Below are positions 1 to 8,018 of a stretch of DNA of 64,000 nt, one piece after another. Origin of the DNA: Trichloromonas sp034006665 (GTDB lineage Bacteria; Desulfobacterota; Desulfuromonadia; Desulfuromonadales; Trichloromonadaceae); assembly GCF_034006665.1 (NCBI RefSeq), contig NZ_JAVESI010000014.1, positions 11,783 through 75,782 of the forward strand, given 5' to 3'. Under the pieces are notes generated by a model. It was not told the DNA's origin. It did no database searches and saw nothing but the letters and a program-made list of their open reading frames with translations. Numbering within the stretch: position 1 is the first letter of the stretch; every line of letters starts with the position of its first letter. Both the position numbers and the translations under genes were made by a program.

Positions 1-1119
1 GTCGAAGCCCTGAAGATGGGGGCGTACGATTACATCAAAAAGCCCTTCAAGGCCGACGCCATCCGCCTGATCGTCAAGTTGGCCCTGGAAACCCGCAGCC
101 TGCGCCGGGAAGTGCGCCATCTGCGACGGGAAAGCAAGGGCCTGCCCGCCGACTTGGAGATGATCGGGACGAGCCCGCCCATGCTTCAGGTTTACCATCA
201 GGTGCGGGAAGTGGCCAAGCACGAGACCGCCACCATCCTGATCACCGGCGAAAGCGGCACCGGTAAGGAACTGGTGGCGCGGGCCGTGCACGATCTTTCC
301 TCCCGAAAAGCACGGCCTTTCGTGGAAATTAACTGCGGCTCGCTCCCCTACAACCTGCTTGAAAGCGAGCTCTTCGGCCATGAACGGGGCGCTTTTACCG
401 ATGCCAAGAGTCGCAAGATCGGGCTTTTCGAGGAGGCGTCCGGGGGAACGATCTTTCTCGACGAAATTGGCGAGATGGATATGGGCTTGCAAGTCAAGCT
501 GTTGCGGGTGCTGGAGGACCGCCGCATCCGCCGCCTTGGCGGGACGCGCAACATCGCCATCGATGCGCGGGTGGTGGCGGCGACCAACCGCGACCTGAAG
601 AGCGCCATCGAATCCCGGGAATTTCGTGAGGATCTCTACTATCGTCTCAACGTTTTCCCCATCCACCTTCCCCCTCTGCGGGAACGGCGCGAGGACATCC
701 CGCCGCTGCTCGACCACTTCATCAAGCGTTTCAGCCGCGAGTTCCACAAGAACATCCGCGAGGTTTCCCGCGACGCCCTTGATCTGCTGTTGCGTTACCA
801 CTGGCCGGGAAATGTCCGGGAGTTGCGTAATCTGGTGGAGCGGATCTGCATCATGCACCACGATACCGTTATCCGGCCCGAGTGTTTGCCCAAGGAGATC
901 TGGGGGGATGCCCCGCGCCGCTTCGATCAGATTCCCCAGGAAATCCCACCGGCGGGGATTGATCTGGAAAAGCTGGTGGAGGATGTGGAGCGGGATCTGA
1001 TCGGCAAGGCTCTGGCGCTTACCGGCGGTAATGTGGTCAAGACCGCCCGCCTGCTCAACATGGCGCGGGGGACGTTGCGCTATAAGCTGGAAAAATACCG
1101 GCTGGCCGGTTCCGATTGA
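1..1119 (+). CDS. Sigma-54-dependent response regulator (NtrC family), 5' end outside window
   Basis: The reading frame is open from base 1, so the gene begins upstream of the window. The first visible residues (MGAYDYIKKPF) are the end of a receiver domain with its conserved KPF turn. An AAA+ sigma-54 activation domain follows: Walker A GESGTGKE, Walker B GGTIFLDEIGE, and arginine-finger region FREDLYYRLN. A C-terminal Fis-type helix-turn-helix (TARLLNMARGTLRYKL) ends the protein. The usual GAFTGA loop that touches sigma-54 reads GAFTDA. As a family member it should activate sigma-54 promoters after phosphorylation by a histidine kinase that is not in this window. A sigma-54-type promoter lies only 180 bases downstream. 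Which genes it controls is unknown. Confidence 0.95.
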   Translation, partial: VEALKMGAYDYIKKPFKADAIRLIVKLALETRSLRREVRHLRRESKGLPADLEMIGTSPPMLQVYHQVREVAKHETATILITGESGTGKELVARAVHDLSSRKARPFVEINCGSLPYNLLESELFGHERGAFTDAKSRKIGLFEEASGGTIFLDEIGEMDMGLQVKLLRVLEDRRIRRLGGTRNIAIDARVVAATNRDLKSAIESREFREDLYYRLNVFPIHLPPLRERREDIPPLLDHFIKRFSREFHKNIREVSRDALDLLLRYHWPGNVRELRNLVERICIMHHDTVIRPECLPKEIWGDAPRRFDQIPQEIPPAGIDLEKLVEDVERDLIGKALALTGGNVVKTARLLNMARGTLRYKLEKYRLAGSD

Positions 1120-1153
1120 GGGGTGATACGGTTAAAATTTACCCGATGAGATG

Positions 1154-1189
1154 CGAAAGGTGGTCATTTTTAGCCATCTTTCGTTTTTT
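1154..1189 (+). terminator. Rho-independent terminator of the response regulator
   Basis: A 10-bp stem (1154-1163 with 1174-1183, one G-T pair) is followed by six T. It closes the regulator gene, so anything transcribed from 1300 onward is a separate unit. Confidence 0.8.
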
Positions 1190-1297
1190 GCGGGACCGTG
1201 ATAACTGCGGGTGAGAAATTTATGAAAATCTCATTTACTCTATGGGTTATAGGTGCTTAGGGAATGTTTTCGAGTTTTTGAAAAGATTTTCTAAGGG

Positions 1298-1314
1298 TTG
1301 GCATCGCTGTTGCT
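1298..1314 (+). promoter_or_regulatory. Sigma-54 (-24/-12) promoter
   Basis: TTGGCAT at 1298-1304 and TTGCT at 1310-1314 fit the -24/-12 consensus. The GG (1300-1301) and GC (1312-1313) are exactly ten bases apart, as sigma-54 requires. The expected start is near 1325. Upstream, TGAGA/TCTCA half sites at 1212-1216 and 1229-1233 could be an activator site; that is a guess. Confidence 0.75.
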
Positions 1315-1324
1315 AATGAAATAA

Positions 1325-1440
1325 GCGTCCCGAGACGTTTTAATCCTTTTCGGGATAAGCGCCCTACCCGAACCGTTTCGCCCTTTCCCCGAGGGCTATT
1401 TGGCCCCGTTTCAACCCTCCTTTGAAACGGGGCGTTTTTT
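1325..1440 (+). ncRNA. Predicted small RNA, about 115 nt, from the sigma-54 promoter
   Basis: Between the promoter and a strong terminator there is no usable open reading frame (ATG AAA TAA is the only start), but there are three stem-loops. They are TCCCGA/TCGGGA (1328-1333 with 1350-1355), GCCCT/AGGGC (1380-1384 with 1392-1396) and the terminator stem. The heptamer ATAAGCG occurs twice (1321-1327, 1355-1361). The terminator loop reads CCCTCCT, the complement of a Shine-Dalgarno core, which would suit pairing with ribosome-binding sites. The unit is bounded upstream by the regulator's own terminator and downstream by a convergent gene. I do not recognise the family. Confidence 0.6.
1404..1440 (+). 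terminator. Rho-independent terminator of the predicted small RNA
   Basis: A perfect 11-bp stem (1404-1414 with 1422-1432) has loop CCCTCCT and is followed by CGTTTTTT. There is no T run on the other strand, so it serves rightward transcription, not the convergent transporter gene. Confidence 0.85.
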
Positions 1441-1460
1441 ATCCGTTCCGGCACGTTTCT

Positions 1461-3125
1461 TCACGATGCCCTGGCGGAGTTCTCCGGCCCTTTCGCCCCC
1501 GCTCCATTTTGTTCCAGATAGTCGAGCAGGGTCTGTAAGTAGCGGGCGGCTTTGTCGGCTTGTTCGGCGAGACGGCGGATGTTGCTTTCGTTATCGAGTT
1601 GTTCGACGATGCGCCGTACCGGCAGACGCCCTTCGGTGCCGGAGCGCAGCAGGCGGCTCTTGAGGCTCTGGTAGGCGCCCTGCAATTCTTTCATCTCGCC
1701 GTCGTAGACATCGGTTGGATATTCGGGGGTGTAGCTGTCGATGCTGGAGAGCAGGCGCACCACTCGACTGTTGAAGGCATGGATCGCCGTCTGGATCTCC
1801 GGGTGTTCCAGTTCCGTGGTCTGTTGATGGGCTTGGCCAACAAGCAAGGAGAGTTCGGCAATTTCACTGTAATAGCGGGATACCCGCAGGGCATTGGGCA
1901 GCACTTCCGCCAAGATCGGCGGAAGATTGCTCTGCTGCATACGGCTGCTGTATTCGCCGATGGCTTCCCCCAGTCGGTCCACGGTTTCACGCTTCAGCTG
2001 GAAGATTTGTGTGGCCACCCGTTCGCTGCTGATGGCCTCTCGCGCCAAGTCCCGGGTCATTTTGCCGACGCGGGCCAACTCCCGGGTCAGGGCATGCAGG
2101 GCGAGTACCGGGGTTGTGGTCAGGGTTCGGTCGAGATATTTCGGCTGCGATTCGTCGGCGTCCCCCACCAGAAAGCGGGTTTCGAGGAGGCGAGACAGGG
2201 TTCCGGTCAGGGGCCAGAGGAGCAGCACCCCGAGTAGATTGAAAAGGGTGTGGAAGAGGGCGAGTTCGGTCGCCGGTCCCGCGCCTAGGTCGAAGGAGTG
2301 TTGGAGAAAATCAAGAAATTTGAGAAGCAGGGGGAGGGTGGCGAAGGCCACCACCCCGGTGATCAGATTGAAGGCGATGTGCGCGGCCGCCACCCGCTTG
2401 GCGCTGCTGGTCGCTCCCAGGACCACCAGCAGGGCGGTCATGGTGGTGCCGACATTGGCGCCGATGACCATCGCCGCGGCGTCGCTAAGGCCGAGCACGC
2501 CGCCGGCCGCCGAAGTGAGGACGATGGCGAGAGCGGCACTCGACGATTGCAAGAGCACGGTGAGCAGAAAACCGGCGCCGACGAAGGCCACCGTGGAGAA
2601 GAACCCGTACCCGGAAAGGGCGGTGAATTGCAGGCTCTGTCCGAGGTCGCCGAAGACCCCTTTGAGAACGTCGAGACCGCTGAAAAAAAGGCCGAAGCCG
2701 GCCAGGGCTTCGCCGAGATGTCCGGCCCGGCTTTCGCCGCGAAAGACCCGCAAAAACATGCCGATACCGATGGCGGGCAGGGCGAGCTTCTGGATGTCGA
2801 AATCGAAGCCGACCGTCGCCACCAGCCAGCCGGTCATGGTCGTGCCGATGTTGGTGCCGTAGATCACCGTCACCGCCTGGCGCAGGCTCATCAGTCCGGC
2901 ATTGACGAAGCCGATGGTCGCCACCGTGACCATCGCCGAAGCCTGTACCAAGGCGGTGATCAACGCGCCAGAGAGGAGCCCGCGTAAGGGGGTTTGCGTC
3001 GAGCGTTCGAGAATCCCACGCAGGGCGCGCCCCGCCGCAAACTTGAAGCCGTCGGTCATCAGGCTCATGCCGAGTAGAAAGAGCCCGAGGCCGCCGAGAA
3101 CGCCCCCCATCATGGTCCAAGTCAT
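1461..3125 (-). CDS. Na+/phosphate cotransporter family protein with C-terminal PhoU-like domain
   Basis: A 554-residue inner-membrane protein built of two inverted Na/Pi-cotransporter repeats. The first carries QASAMVTVATIGF and YGTNIGTTMTG. The second carries QSSSAALAIVLTSAAGG and GANVGTTMTALL. After about residue 320 the protein becomes soluble and helical, with repeated charged segments of the PhoU kind. The family couples sodium entry to phosphate uptake or acts as a phosphate-stress regulator of such transport. The start at 3125 puts the first membrane helix (GGLGLFLLGMSLM) at the N-terminus. It stands alone, convergent with the predicted small RNA. Family assignment is firm; substrate is by family only. 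Confidence 0.9.
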   Translation of the reverse strand: MTWTMMGGVLGGLGLFLLGMSLMTDGFKFAAGRALRGILERSTQTPLRGLLSGALITALVQASAMVTVATIGFVNAGLMSLRQAVTVIYGTNIGTTMTGWLVATVGFDFDIQKLALPAIGIGMFLRVFRGESRAGHLGEALAGFGLFFSGLDVLKGVFGDLGQSLQFTALSGYGFFSTVAFVGAGFLLTVLLQSSSAALAIVLTSAAGGVLGLSDAAAMVIGANVGTTMTALLVVLGATSSAKRVAAAHIAFNLITGVVAFATLPLLLKFLDFLQHSFDLGAGPATELALFHTLFNLLGVLLLWPLTGTLSRLLETRFLVGDADESQPKYLDRTLTTTPVLALHALTRELARVGKMTRDLAREAISSERVATQIFQLKRETVDRLGEAIGEYSSRMQQSNLPPILAEVLPNALRVSRYYSEIAELSLLVGQAHQQTTELEHPEIQTAIHAFNSRVVRLLSSIDSYTPEYPTDVYDGEMKELQGAYQSLKSRLLRSGTEGRLPVRRIVEQLDNESNIRRLAEQADKAARYLQTLLDYLEQNGAGAKGPENSARAS

Positions 3126-3451
3126 GCCGATCTCCTTGAATGTCCGAGTCCATCGCCCGTGCGCTCGTTATTAAAAAGGCCATTCCGAGAAAATTTCAGG
3201 CCGTTCATTATCCCCATGAACCCTCATCCTTGTCCAGCCTGGAAATATTGGATTTTATTCCGGCGGTCGGTATCCTATCGCGGCTGAAGTTGCTGACCAT
3301 CCCTGGGTATGTCGTGAGAGTAGTGCGACGAGTCGCTCTTCAACGCCGTGGCGGTGCTGCTCGGTTTGCGGAATAAAAAGAGAGAAGGGGCTGAACCGGC
3401 CCCAGCGATTTAGGGCGGAGCAAGACCCGACCCCGATCGGGAGACGCACGA
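3126..3451. other. Intergenic stretch between the Na/Pi transporter and HAD genes
   Basis: This 326-base gap holds the terminator described at 3374-3403 and otherwise no feature I can support. A 64-codon leftward frame (3255-3449) has no ribosome-binding site or family resemblance, so it is not called. Confidence 0.6.
3374..3403 (-). terminator. Probable terminator of the HAD/OmpA operon
   Basis: On the minus strand GGGGC/GCCCC (3387-3403) is followed by a T-rich tract (3374-3386). The stem is only five GC pairs long, so confidence is moderate. Confidence 0.5.
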
Positions 3452-4084
3452 TCAGGGGAGGAACGCGGCGACTTCGGTGATGTCTTTGAGGATGGCGTGG
3501 GCGGTTGAAAAGTCACTCTGTTGGTTGAGATGACCGGGGATGACCAGACATCGGAGGCCGGCGGCGACGGCGGATTCCAGCCCCCGTTGGGAATCTTCCA
3601 CGACCAGACAGCGTTGCGGGTCGCCGCAGCCGCGGGCCAGGGCGGTGAGGTAGGGTTCGGGGTGGGGCTTGGTGTGCCGGTAATCCTCGCGGGTGAGAAT
3701 GAAGTCGAAGTAGTCGAGAAGGTCGGTATTTCGATGGATGAGGTCGAAATGGTCGCGTTGCGAGCTGGTAACGATGGCCATGCGCACCTGCCCGTGCAGG
3801 GCGCGCAGGGTTTCGGTGACTCCGGCGATGGGAGTGATCCCCTGCCCGAGCAGTTCGGCGTAGCGGCGGTTGCGGCGCTCGCGCAGGGTGTCGAGATAGG
3901 GTTTGTTTCCCGCAGCGAGATCGAAGACGCTCTCCCCGCGTCGCAGGGAGATTTCGATGAACTGCTCGCGGCTGAGTTCGACGCCGACGTCGCTCAAGAC
4001 CTCCGCCGAGGCCTGGAAATAGAAATTTTCCGTGTCGACCAGGACACCGTCGTTGTCCCAGAAGATCCAGTCAATTGCTGTCAT
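3452..4084 (-). CDS. HAD-superfamily phosphatase, beta-phosphoglucomutase-like
   Basis: A 210-residue soluble protein with all four HAD motifs: the nucleophile loop WDNDGVLVDTE (two Asp), motif II VTSS, the lysine in KPHPEPY and the acidic motif VVEDSQRG. The helical cap inserted after motif I (residues about 20-85) marks subfamily I, which contains phosphoglycolate phosphatases and beta-phosphoglucomutases. The protein should hydrolyse or transfer a phosphate from a small metabolite; the substrate cannot be read from sequence. It lies eight bases downstream of the OmpA-like gene on the same strand, so the two are probably cotranscribed. Confidence 0.85.
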   Translation of the reverse strand: MTAIDWIFWDNDGVLVDTENFYFQASAEVLSDVGVELSREQFIEISLRRGESVFDLAAGNKPYLDTLRERRNRRYAELLGQGITPIAGVTETLRALHGQVRMAIVTSSQRDHFDLIHRNTDLLDYFDFILTREDYRHTKPHPEPYLTALARGCGDPQRCLVVEDSQRGLESAVAAGLRCLVIPGHLNQQSDFSTAHAILKDITEVAAFLP

Positions 4085-4092
4085 GGATACCT

Positions 4093-4977
4093 TCAGGGGG
4101 CTGTCGGAAGATCCTGTGGTTTCAACAGAATCCGGATGCGGCGGTTGAGCGCCCGGCCCTCGGGGGTGGCGTTGTCGGCAACGGGTCGGAATTCCCCGTG
4201 GCCGACGGCGGCGAGGCTTTCCCCGGGCAGGCCGACCTGTTCTTGGAGAAAGTGAAGAACGCTGGCCGCGCGGACCGCCGAAAGCTCCCAGTTGCTGGCG
4301 AACTTCTCGCGCAGGCGTGAACTGATCGGCACATTGTCCGTGTGTCCTTCGATGCGGATATCATGCCCCTGCAGGTTGACGAGGACGCCGCCGAGACGGC
4401 GCAGGATTTCCAGCCCCGCCGGTTTCACGTCGGTCGCCCCCGAATCGAAGAGGATTTTTTCCGAAAGATTGATGGAAAGACTGTCGGGATGGGTGTCGAG
4501 CGCAATTTCCCGCCGGCCGATTTCCGCTGCCAGCAGGACAGTCAGTTCGTCATAGGTTTCACGGATTTTCACCAAACGTGCTTCCCGGGCCAGACGTTCC
4601 TGTTCCAGATCGCGATTTTTTTCTTCCAGGCGGTCGATGGTCTGGCGCATCTCCTTGAGAGCGGCGCCGGTTTCGCTGTTGCGCGAGGCGAGAACCTTCT
4701 CCAGGCGGGCAATGTCTTCCTTGGCTTTCTTCAGTTCCGCCCGTTGCCGGCTTTCCTGTCCGGCGGCTTCGTGCAGGCGCCGTTCCAGGTCGCCGTTGAG
4801 CTTCACCAGGTAATCCCGGCGATCCTTGACCAACTGGCAGTCGGCTTCCATCTCGCCGAGTTGCCGGGTGATGAAGTCGTTTTCGTCGAGCTTCTGCTGG
4901 TAGGTGCTGTTGCTGACGCAGGCGCCGCAAGCCAGAGTCAGGGCGATCAGAACGGGAAGGAACGGTTTGCGGTTCAC
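4093..4977 (-). CDS. OmpA/MotB-family peptidoglycan-binding lipoprotein
   Basis: A 294-residue exported protein. A hydrophobic leader ends in cysteines (LTLACGAC) that resemble an imperfect lipobox, so it may be a lipoprotein. Residues about 30-150 form a long charged coiled coil. The C-terminal third is an OmpA domain: FDSGATDVKPAG, IEGHTDNVPI and the NRRIRILL end, which bind peptidoglycan in this family. The build (anchor, coiled coil, OmpA domain) suggests an envelope-to-wall tether. It is the first gene of a two-gene leftward operon with the HAD gene. Confidence 0.85.
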   Translation of the reverse strand: MNRKPFLPVLIALTLACGACVSNSTYQQKLDENDFITRQLGEMEADCQLVKDRRDYLVKLNGDLERRLHEAAGQESRQRAELKKAKEDIARLEKVLASRNSETGAALKEMRQTIDRLEEKNRDLEQERLAREARLVKIRETYDELTVLLAAEIGRREIALDTHPDSLSINLSEKILFDSGATDVKPAGLEILRRLGGVLVNLQGHDIRIEGHTDNVPISSRLREKFASNWELSAVRAASVLHFLQEQVGLPGESLAAVGHGEFRPVADNATPEGRALNRRIRILLKPQDLPTAP

Positions 4978-5156
4978 GAGAAGCTCCGGGGAGAGGGGAT
5001 GGAAGGAAGGGAAAAGTGCGCCCCGGCAGGCGGTTGCGCGACGGTTCGGGGGCGGTTTGAGGCCGATCCTCTTTCTAGCACAACCACTGAAAATGTAAAG
5101 ATTAAATCAGCCGATCCGCAGGGGATAAGAAGATTGCCGGCTTTCAGGCTTTTCAG

Positions 5157-5186
5157 TTGCGGGGGCTTTTGTCAGTGTGCTATATA
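5157..5186 (+). promoter_or_regulatory. Probable sigma-70 promoter for the nadC operon
   Basis: TTGCGG (5157-5162) and TATATA (5181-5186) are separated by 18 bases, 35 bases before the nadC start. The -35 is imperfect and the -10 good. Confidence 0.45.
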
Positions 5187-5220
5187 AAAAGCGTTTTCAA
5201 TATGTTAGGCAGGAGCGCAA

Positions 5221-6045
5221 ATGTTTGAAATCGATCGGATCATCCAGACGGCATTGCATGAAGATATCGGCCTGGGGGATGTCACTACCTTGGCCACGGT
5301 AGCCCCGGGTACCCCCGGTCGAGCGCAACTGGTCGCCAAGGAAGACTTCGTTCTGGCGGGTATCGATGTGGCTGCCAGGGTTTTCCGTCTGGTCGGCGAG
5401 GGGGTCGCCTTCGAGAAGATCATCGCGGACGGCCGCCCGGTCAATCGTGGGCAGGTCCTTGCCTGGATCAAGGGAGAGGCGGCGCTGCTTTTGCAAGGGG
5501 AACGGGTCGCGCTCAACCTGCTCCAGCGCATGAGCGGCATCGCCACCCTGACCGCCCAGTATGTTCGCGCCGTCGATGGTACGAAAGCGACCCTGGTCGA
5601 TACCCGCAAAACCACGCCGGGGCTGCGCGTTCTTGAAAAATACGCAGTGCGCATGGGCGGCGGCCGTAACCATCGCACTTCTCTCTATGACGGCATCCTC
5701 ATCAAGGAAAACCACATCGTCGCTGCCGGCGGCATTGCCGTCGCCATCGAGCGGGCGCGCACCCGGGCGCCCCACACCCTGCGCATTGAAATCGAAACCC
5801 AGAACCTCGCCGAAGTGGCCGAGGCGCTGGAAGCCAGGGCCGATATCATCCTCCTCGACAATATGGACCTTTCCATGCTCGCCGACGCCGTCCGTCTCAT
5901 CGACGGGCGGGCGCTGAGCGAAGCCTCGGGCGGGGTCAATCTCGATACCGTGCGGGGTATCGCCGAGACTGGCGTTGATTTTATTTCCGTCGGCGCCTTG
6001 ACCCACTCCTACCGCTCCGCCGATATTTCCATGCTTTTTCAATAA
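5221..6045 (+). CDS. nadC: Nicotinate-nucleotide pyrophosphorylase (carboxylating)
   Basis: 274 residues, the normal length for quinolinate phosphoribosyltransferase. It converts quinolinate and PRPP to nicotinate mononucleotide, CO2 and pyrophosphate in de novo NAD synthesis. Recognisable blocks are LHEDIGLGDVTT near the N-terminus, ERVALNLLQRMSGIAT, DTRKTTPGLR, KYAVRMGGGRNHR, IKENH and EIETQ, which hold the quinolinate and PRPP ligands. An AGGAG ribosome-binding site precedes the ATG. It leads a cofactor operon: birA starts 18 bases after its stop and coaX follows. Confidence 0.96.
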   Translation: MFEIDRIIQTALHEDIGLGDVTTLATVAPGTPGRAQLVAKEDFVLAGIDVAARVFRLVGEGVAFEKIIADGRPVNRGQVLAWIKGEAALLLQGERVALNLLQRMSGIATLTAQYVRAVDGTKATLVDTRKTTPGLRVLEKYAVRMGGGRNHRTSLYDGILIKENHIVAAGGIAVAIERARTRAPHTLRIEIETQNLAEVAEALEARADIILLDNMDLSMLADAVRLIDGRALSEASGGVNLDTVRGIAETGVDFISVGALTHSYRSADISMLFQ

Positions 6046-6063
6046 GGACAGGCCAGAGACCCC

Positions 6064-7062
6064 ATGGGGCAACGACTGGAACACGAAGACATCCTGCAAC
6101 TCTTTCGCGCTCATCCCGGGACGCTGCTGTCCGGGGAGGAGATCAGCCGAAAGCTGGGAGTCTCGCGGACCGCCGTCTGGAAAAAGATCCGGCATTTGCG
6201 GTCTTTGGGCTATGCCATTGAGGCCCTGCCGTCCCGGGGCTACCGTTTGACCTCCGTCCCCGACGTTCTGCTCGCCGAGGAGGTGCGGGCCGGTCTTAAG
6301 ACCCGCATCATCGGTCGAGAGCTGGTCTTTTTCGACGAAACCGACTCGACCAACCTGCGTGCCCGCGAGCTCGGCGATAGCGGCCATCCCGAAGGGACGG
6401 TGGTGATCGCTGACCGACAGACGGCGGGAAAAGGCCGCCTTGGCCGCTATTGGGCCTCGCCGCCGGCCGTCAATCTCTACACCTCGATTCTGCTTCGCCC
6501 TCCGATTCTTCCTTACGATGGTCCGCAACTCACCTTCCTCTCCGCCGTGGCCGTGGCCCGGGCGGTAGCGGAAGTCAGCGGTCTACGCCCGCTGGTCAAG
6601 TGGCCGAACGATGTGTTGCTCAACGGTCGCAAGGTGGCCGGGTTGCTCAATGAGATGAATGCCGAAACCGAAGGGGTGCGTTATATTGTCCTCGGCATCG
6701 GCGTTAACCTGAATATGCGTCCCGAGCAGTTCCCCGACGATCTTCGTTATCCCGCGACCTCCCTGGTCATCGAAACCGGACGCGAAGTTTCCCGCCTGGC
6801 CTTCGCCCGCTCTCTTTATCGCCATCTGGACAGTCTCTACGGCGAGTTCCTGACCTCCGGTTTTCCCCCCGTCATTCGTGCCTGGGAAGCGTTGTGCGAT
6901 CTTATCGGCCGGGATGTGGAGGTCGATTGCCAGAGCCGCTTGATCCGGGGGCGGGTCGAGGGACTGGATAACGACGGTGGCCTGCTGGTTCGCACCGAAG
7001 ATGTCCTCGAAAAGATTCTCGCCGGGGATGTCCGTCCCCTGGAACGGACAGTCCCGGGGTGA
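6064..7062 (+). CDS. birA: Biotin-protein ligase / biotin operon repressor
   Basis: 332 residues with the two-part BirA design. An N-terminal winged helix (GEEISRKLGVSRTAVWKKI) binds DNA. A ligase domain then attaches biotin to carboxylase carrier lysines, using AGKGRLGRYW, KWPNDVLLNGRKVAG and the C-terminal SH3-like segment. The presence of the DNA-binding domain means it may also repress a biotin operon, which is not in this window. It sits between nadC and coaX in an apparent cofactor operon. Confidence 0.95.
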   Translation: MGQRLEHEDILQLFRAHPGTLLSGEEISRKLGVSRTAVWKKIRHLRSLGYAIEALPSRGYRLTSVPDVLLAEEVRAGLKTRIIGRELVFFDETDSTNLRARELGDSGHPEGTVVIADRQTAGKGRLGRYWASPPAVNLYTSILLRPPILPYDGPQLTFLSAVAVARAVAEVSGLRPLVKWPNDVLLNGRKVAGLLNEMNAETEGVRYIVLGIGVNLNMRPEQFPDDLRYPATSLVIETGREVSRLAFARSLYRHLDSLYGEFLTSGFPPVIRAWEALCDLIGRDVEVDCQSRLIRGRVEGLDNDGGLLVRTEDVLEKILAGDVRPLERTVPG

Positions 7063-7105
7063 TCCCGAAAACTTCAACCTTCTTAAATGGATGTGCGACT
7101 ACTTC

Positions 7106-7888
7106 ATGCTTTTGGTCATCGATATCGGTAACAGCAATACGGTCCTCGGCCTCTACGACGGCGAAACCCTGATCCGGAACTGGCGCATCACCACCGACAA
7201 GACCCGCACCGCCGACGAGTACGCCATCGTCATCGACCGGCTCTTCGGCCTCTCCGGTCAGTCCTTCGCCGAGGTCGGGGATGTGATCATCTCCTGCGTG
7301 GTGCCGCCGGTCCTTGAGACCTTCGTCCAACTCTGCCGGTCCTGTTTCAACCAGGAGCCCCAGGTCGTCGGTCCCGGCATCAGGACCGGCATGCCGATTC
7401 TCTACGACAATCCCAAGGAGGTCGGGGCCGACCGCATCGTCAATGCCGTTGCCGCCTACGAGAAATACCACCGCGCCCTGATCGTCGTCGATTTTGGCAC
7501 GGCGACCACCTTCGATTGCATCTCCGCCCGGGGCGAATACTTGGGCGGCGCCATCGCGCCGGGGGTGGCCATTTCCGCCGAAGCGCTTTTCATGCGCGCG
7601 AGCAAGTTGCCCCGGGTCGATATCTGCCGGCCGCCCCAGGTCATCGCCAAGAATACGGTCAACAGCATGCAGGCCGGCATCTTCTATGGGTACGTCGGGC
7701 TGGTCGACGGCATCGTCGCGCGCATGCACCGGGAACTGGGCCAGACCGCCCTGGTCGTGGCGACGGGCGGCCTGGCGCCGCTGGTCGCCGCCGACTCCCA
7801 GGGCATCGACGAGGTCGAGCCGATGCTTACCCTGGAAGGACTGAAAATCATCCATCACCTCAATAAAGGAGGTAAAACCGTCGAATAA
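7106..7888 (+). CDS. coaX: Type III pantothenate kinase
   Basis: 260 residues from the ATG at 7106. It phosphorylates pantothenate in the first step of coenzyme A synthesis. The ASKHA-fold motifs are clear: DIGNSNTVLG (phosphate 1), GADRIVNAVAAYE, DFGTATTFD (phosphate 2) and GGLAPLVA. An upstream in-frame extension into birA (from 6977) is not part of the family, and starting at MLLVIDIGNSNT gives the standard N-terminus. No strong ribosome-binding site is visible, so the start rests on family resemblance. An AGGAGG tract lies at the very 3' end of the gene. Confidence 0.93.
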   Translation: MLLVIDIGNSNTVLGLYDGETLIRNWRITTDKTRTADEYAIVIDRLFGLSGQSFAEVGDVIISCVVPPVLETFVQLCRSCFNQEPQVVGPGIRTGMPILYDNPKEVGADRIVNAVAAYEKYHRALIVVDFGTATTFDCISARGEYLGGAIAPGVAISAEALFMRASKLPRVDICRPPQVIAKNTVNSMQAGIFYGYVGLVDGIVARMHRELGQTALVVATGGLAPLVAADSQGIDEVEPMLTLEGLKIIHHLNKGGKTVE

Positions 7889-8018
7889 ACGACAAGAATT
7901 TGTTTTCTCCGCTTTTGGCGGTCGCGTAGAGATTGCCGGGGTTGGTCCCCGTATTCGTTGTTTCCTGACGTCAATCCTGTAGCTGGTTTCACCTCAAGGT
8001 GAACTGTAAGGAGGAATC

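Noticed and set aside
16..1119. Treating the ATG at base 16 as the true start of the first gene
   Set aside because: The frame is open from base 1 and the first residues are the end of a receiver domain, so the start lies outside the window.
1257..1454. Leftward 65-codon frame over the sigma-54 promoter and small-RNA region
   Set aside because: No ribosome-binding site or family resemblance, and it reads through a clear terminator hairpin.
5197..6528. Long leftward frame opposite nadC and birA
   Set aside because: Shadow of high-GC genes on the other strand; low-complexity product with no domain.
6977..7105. Upstream extension of coaX into birA
   Set aside because: The extra 43 residues are birA codons in another frame; the family begins at MLLVIDIGNSNT.
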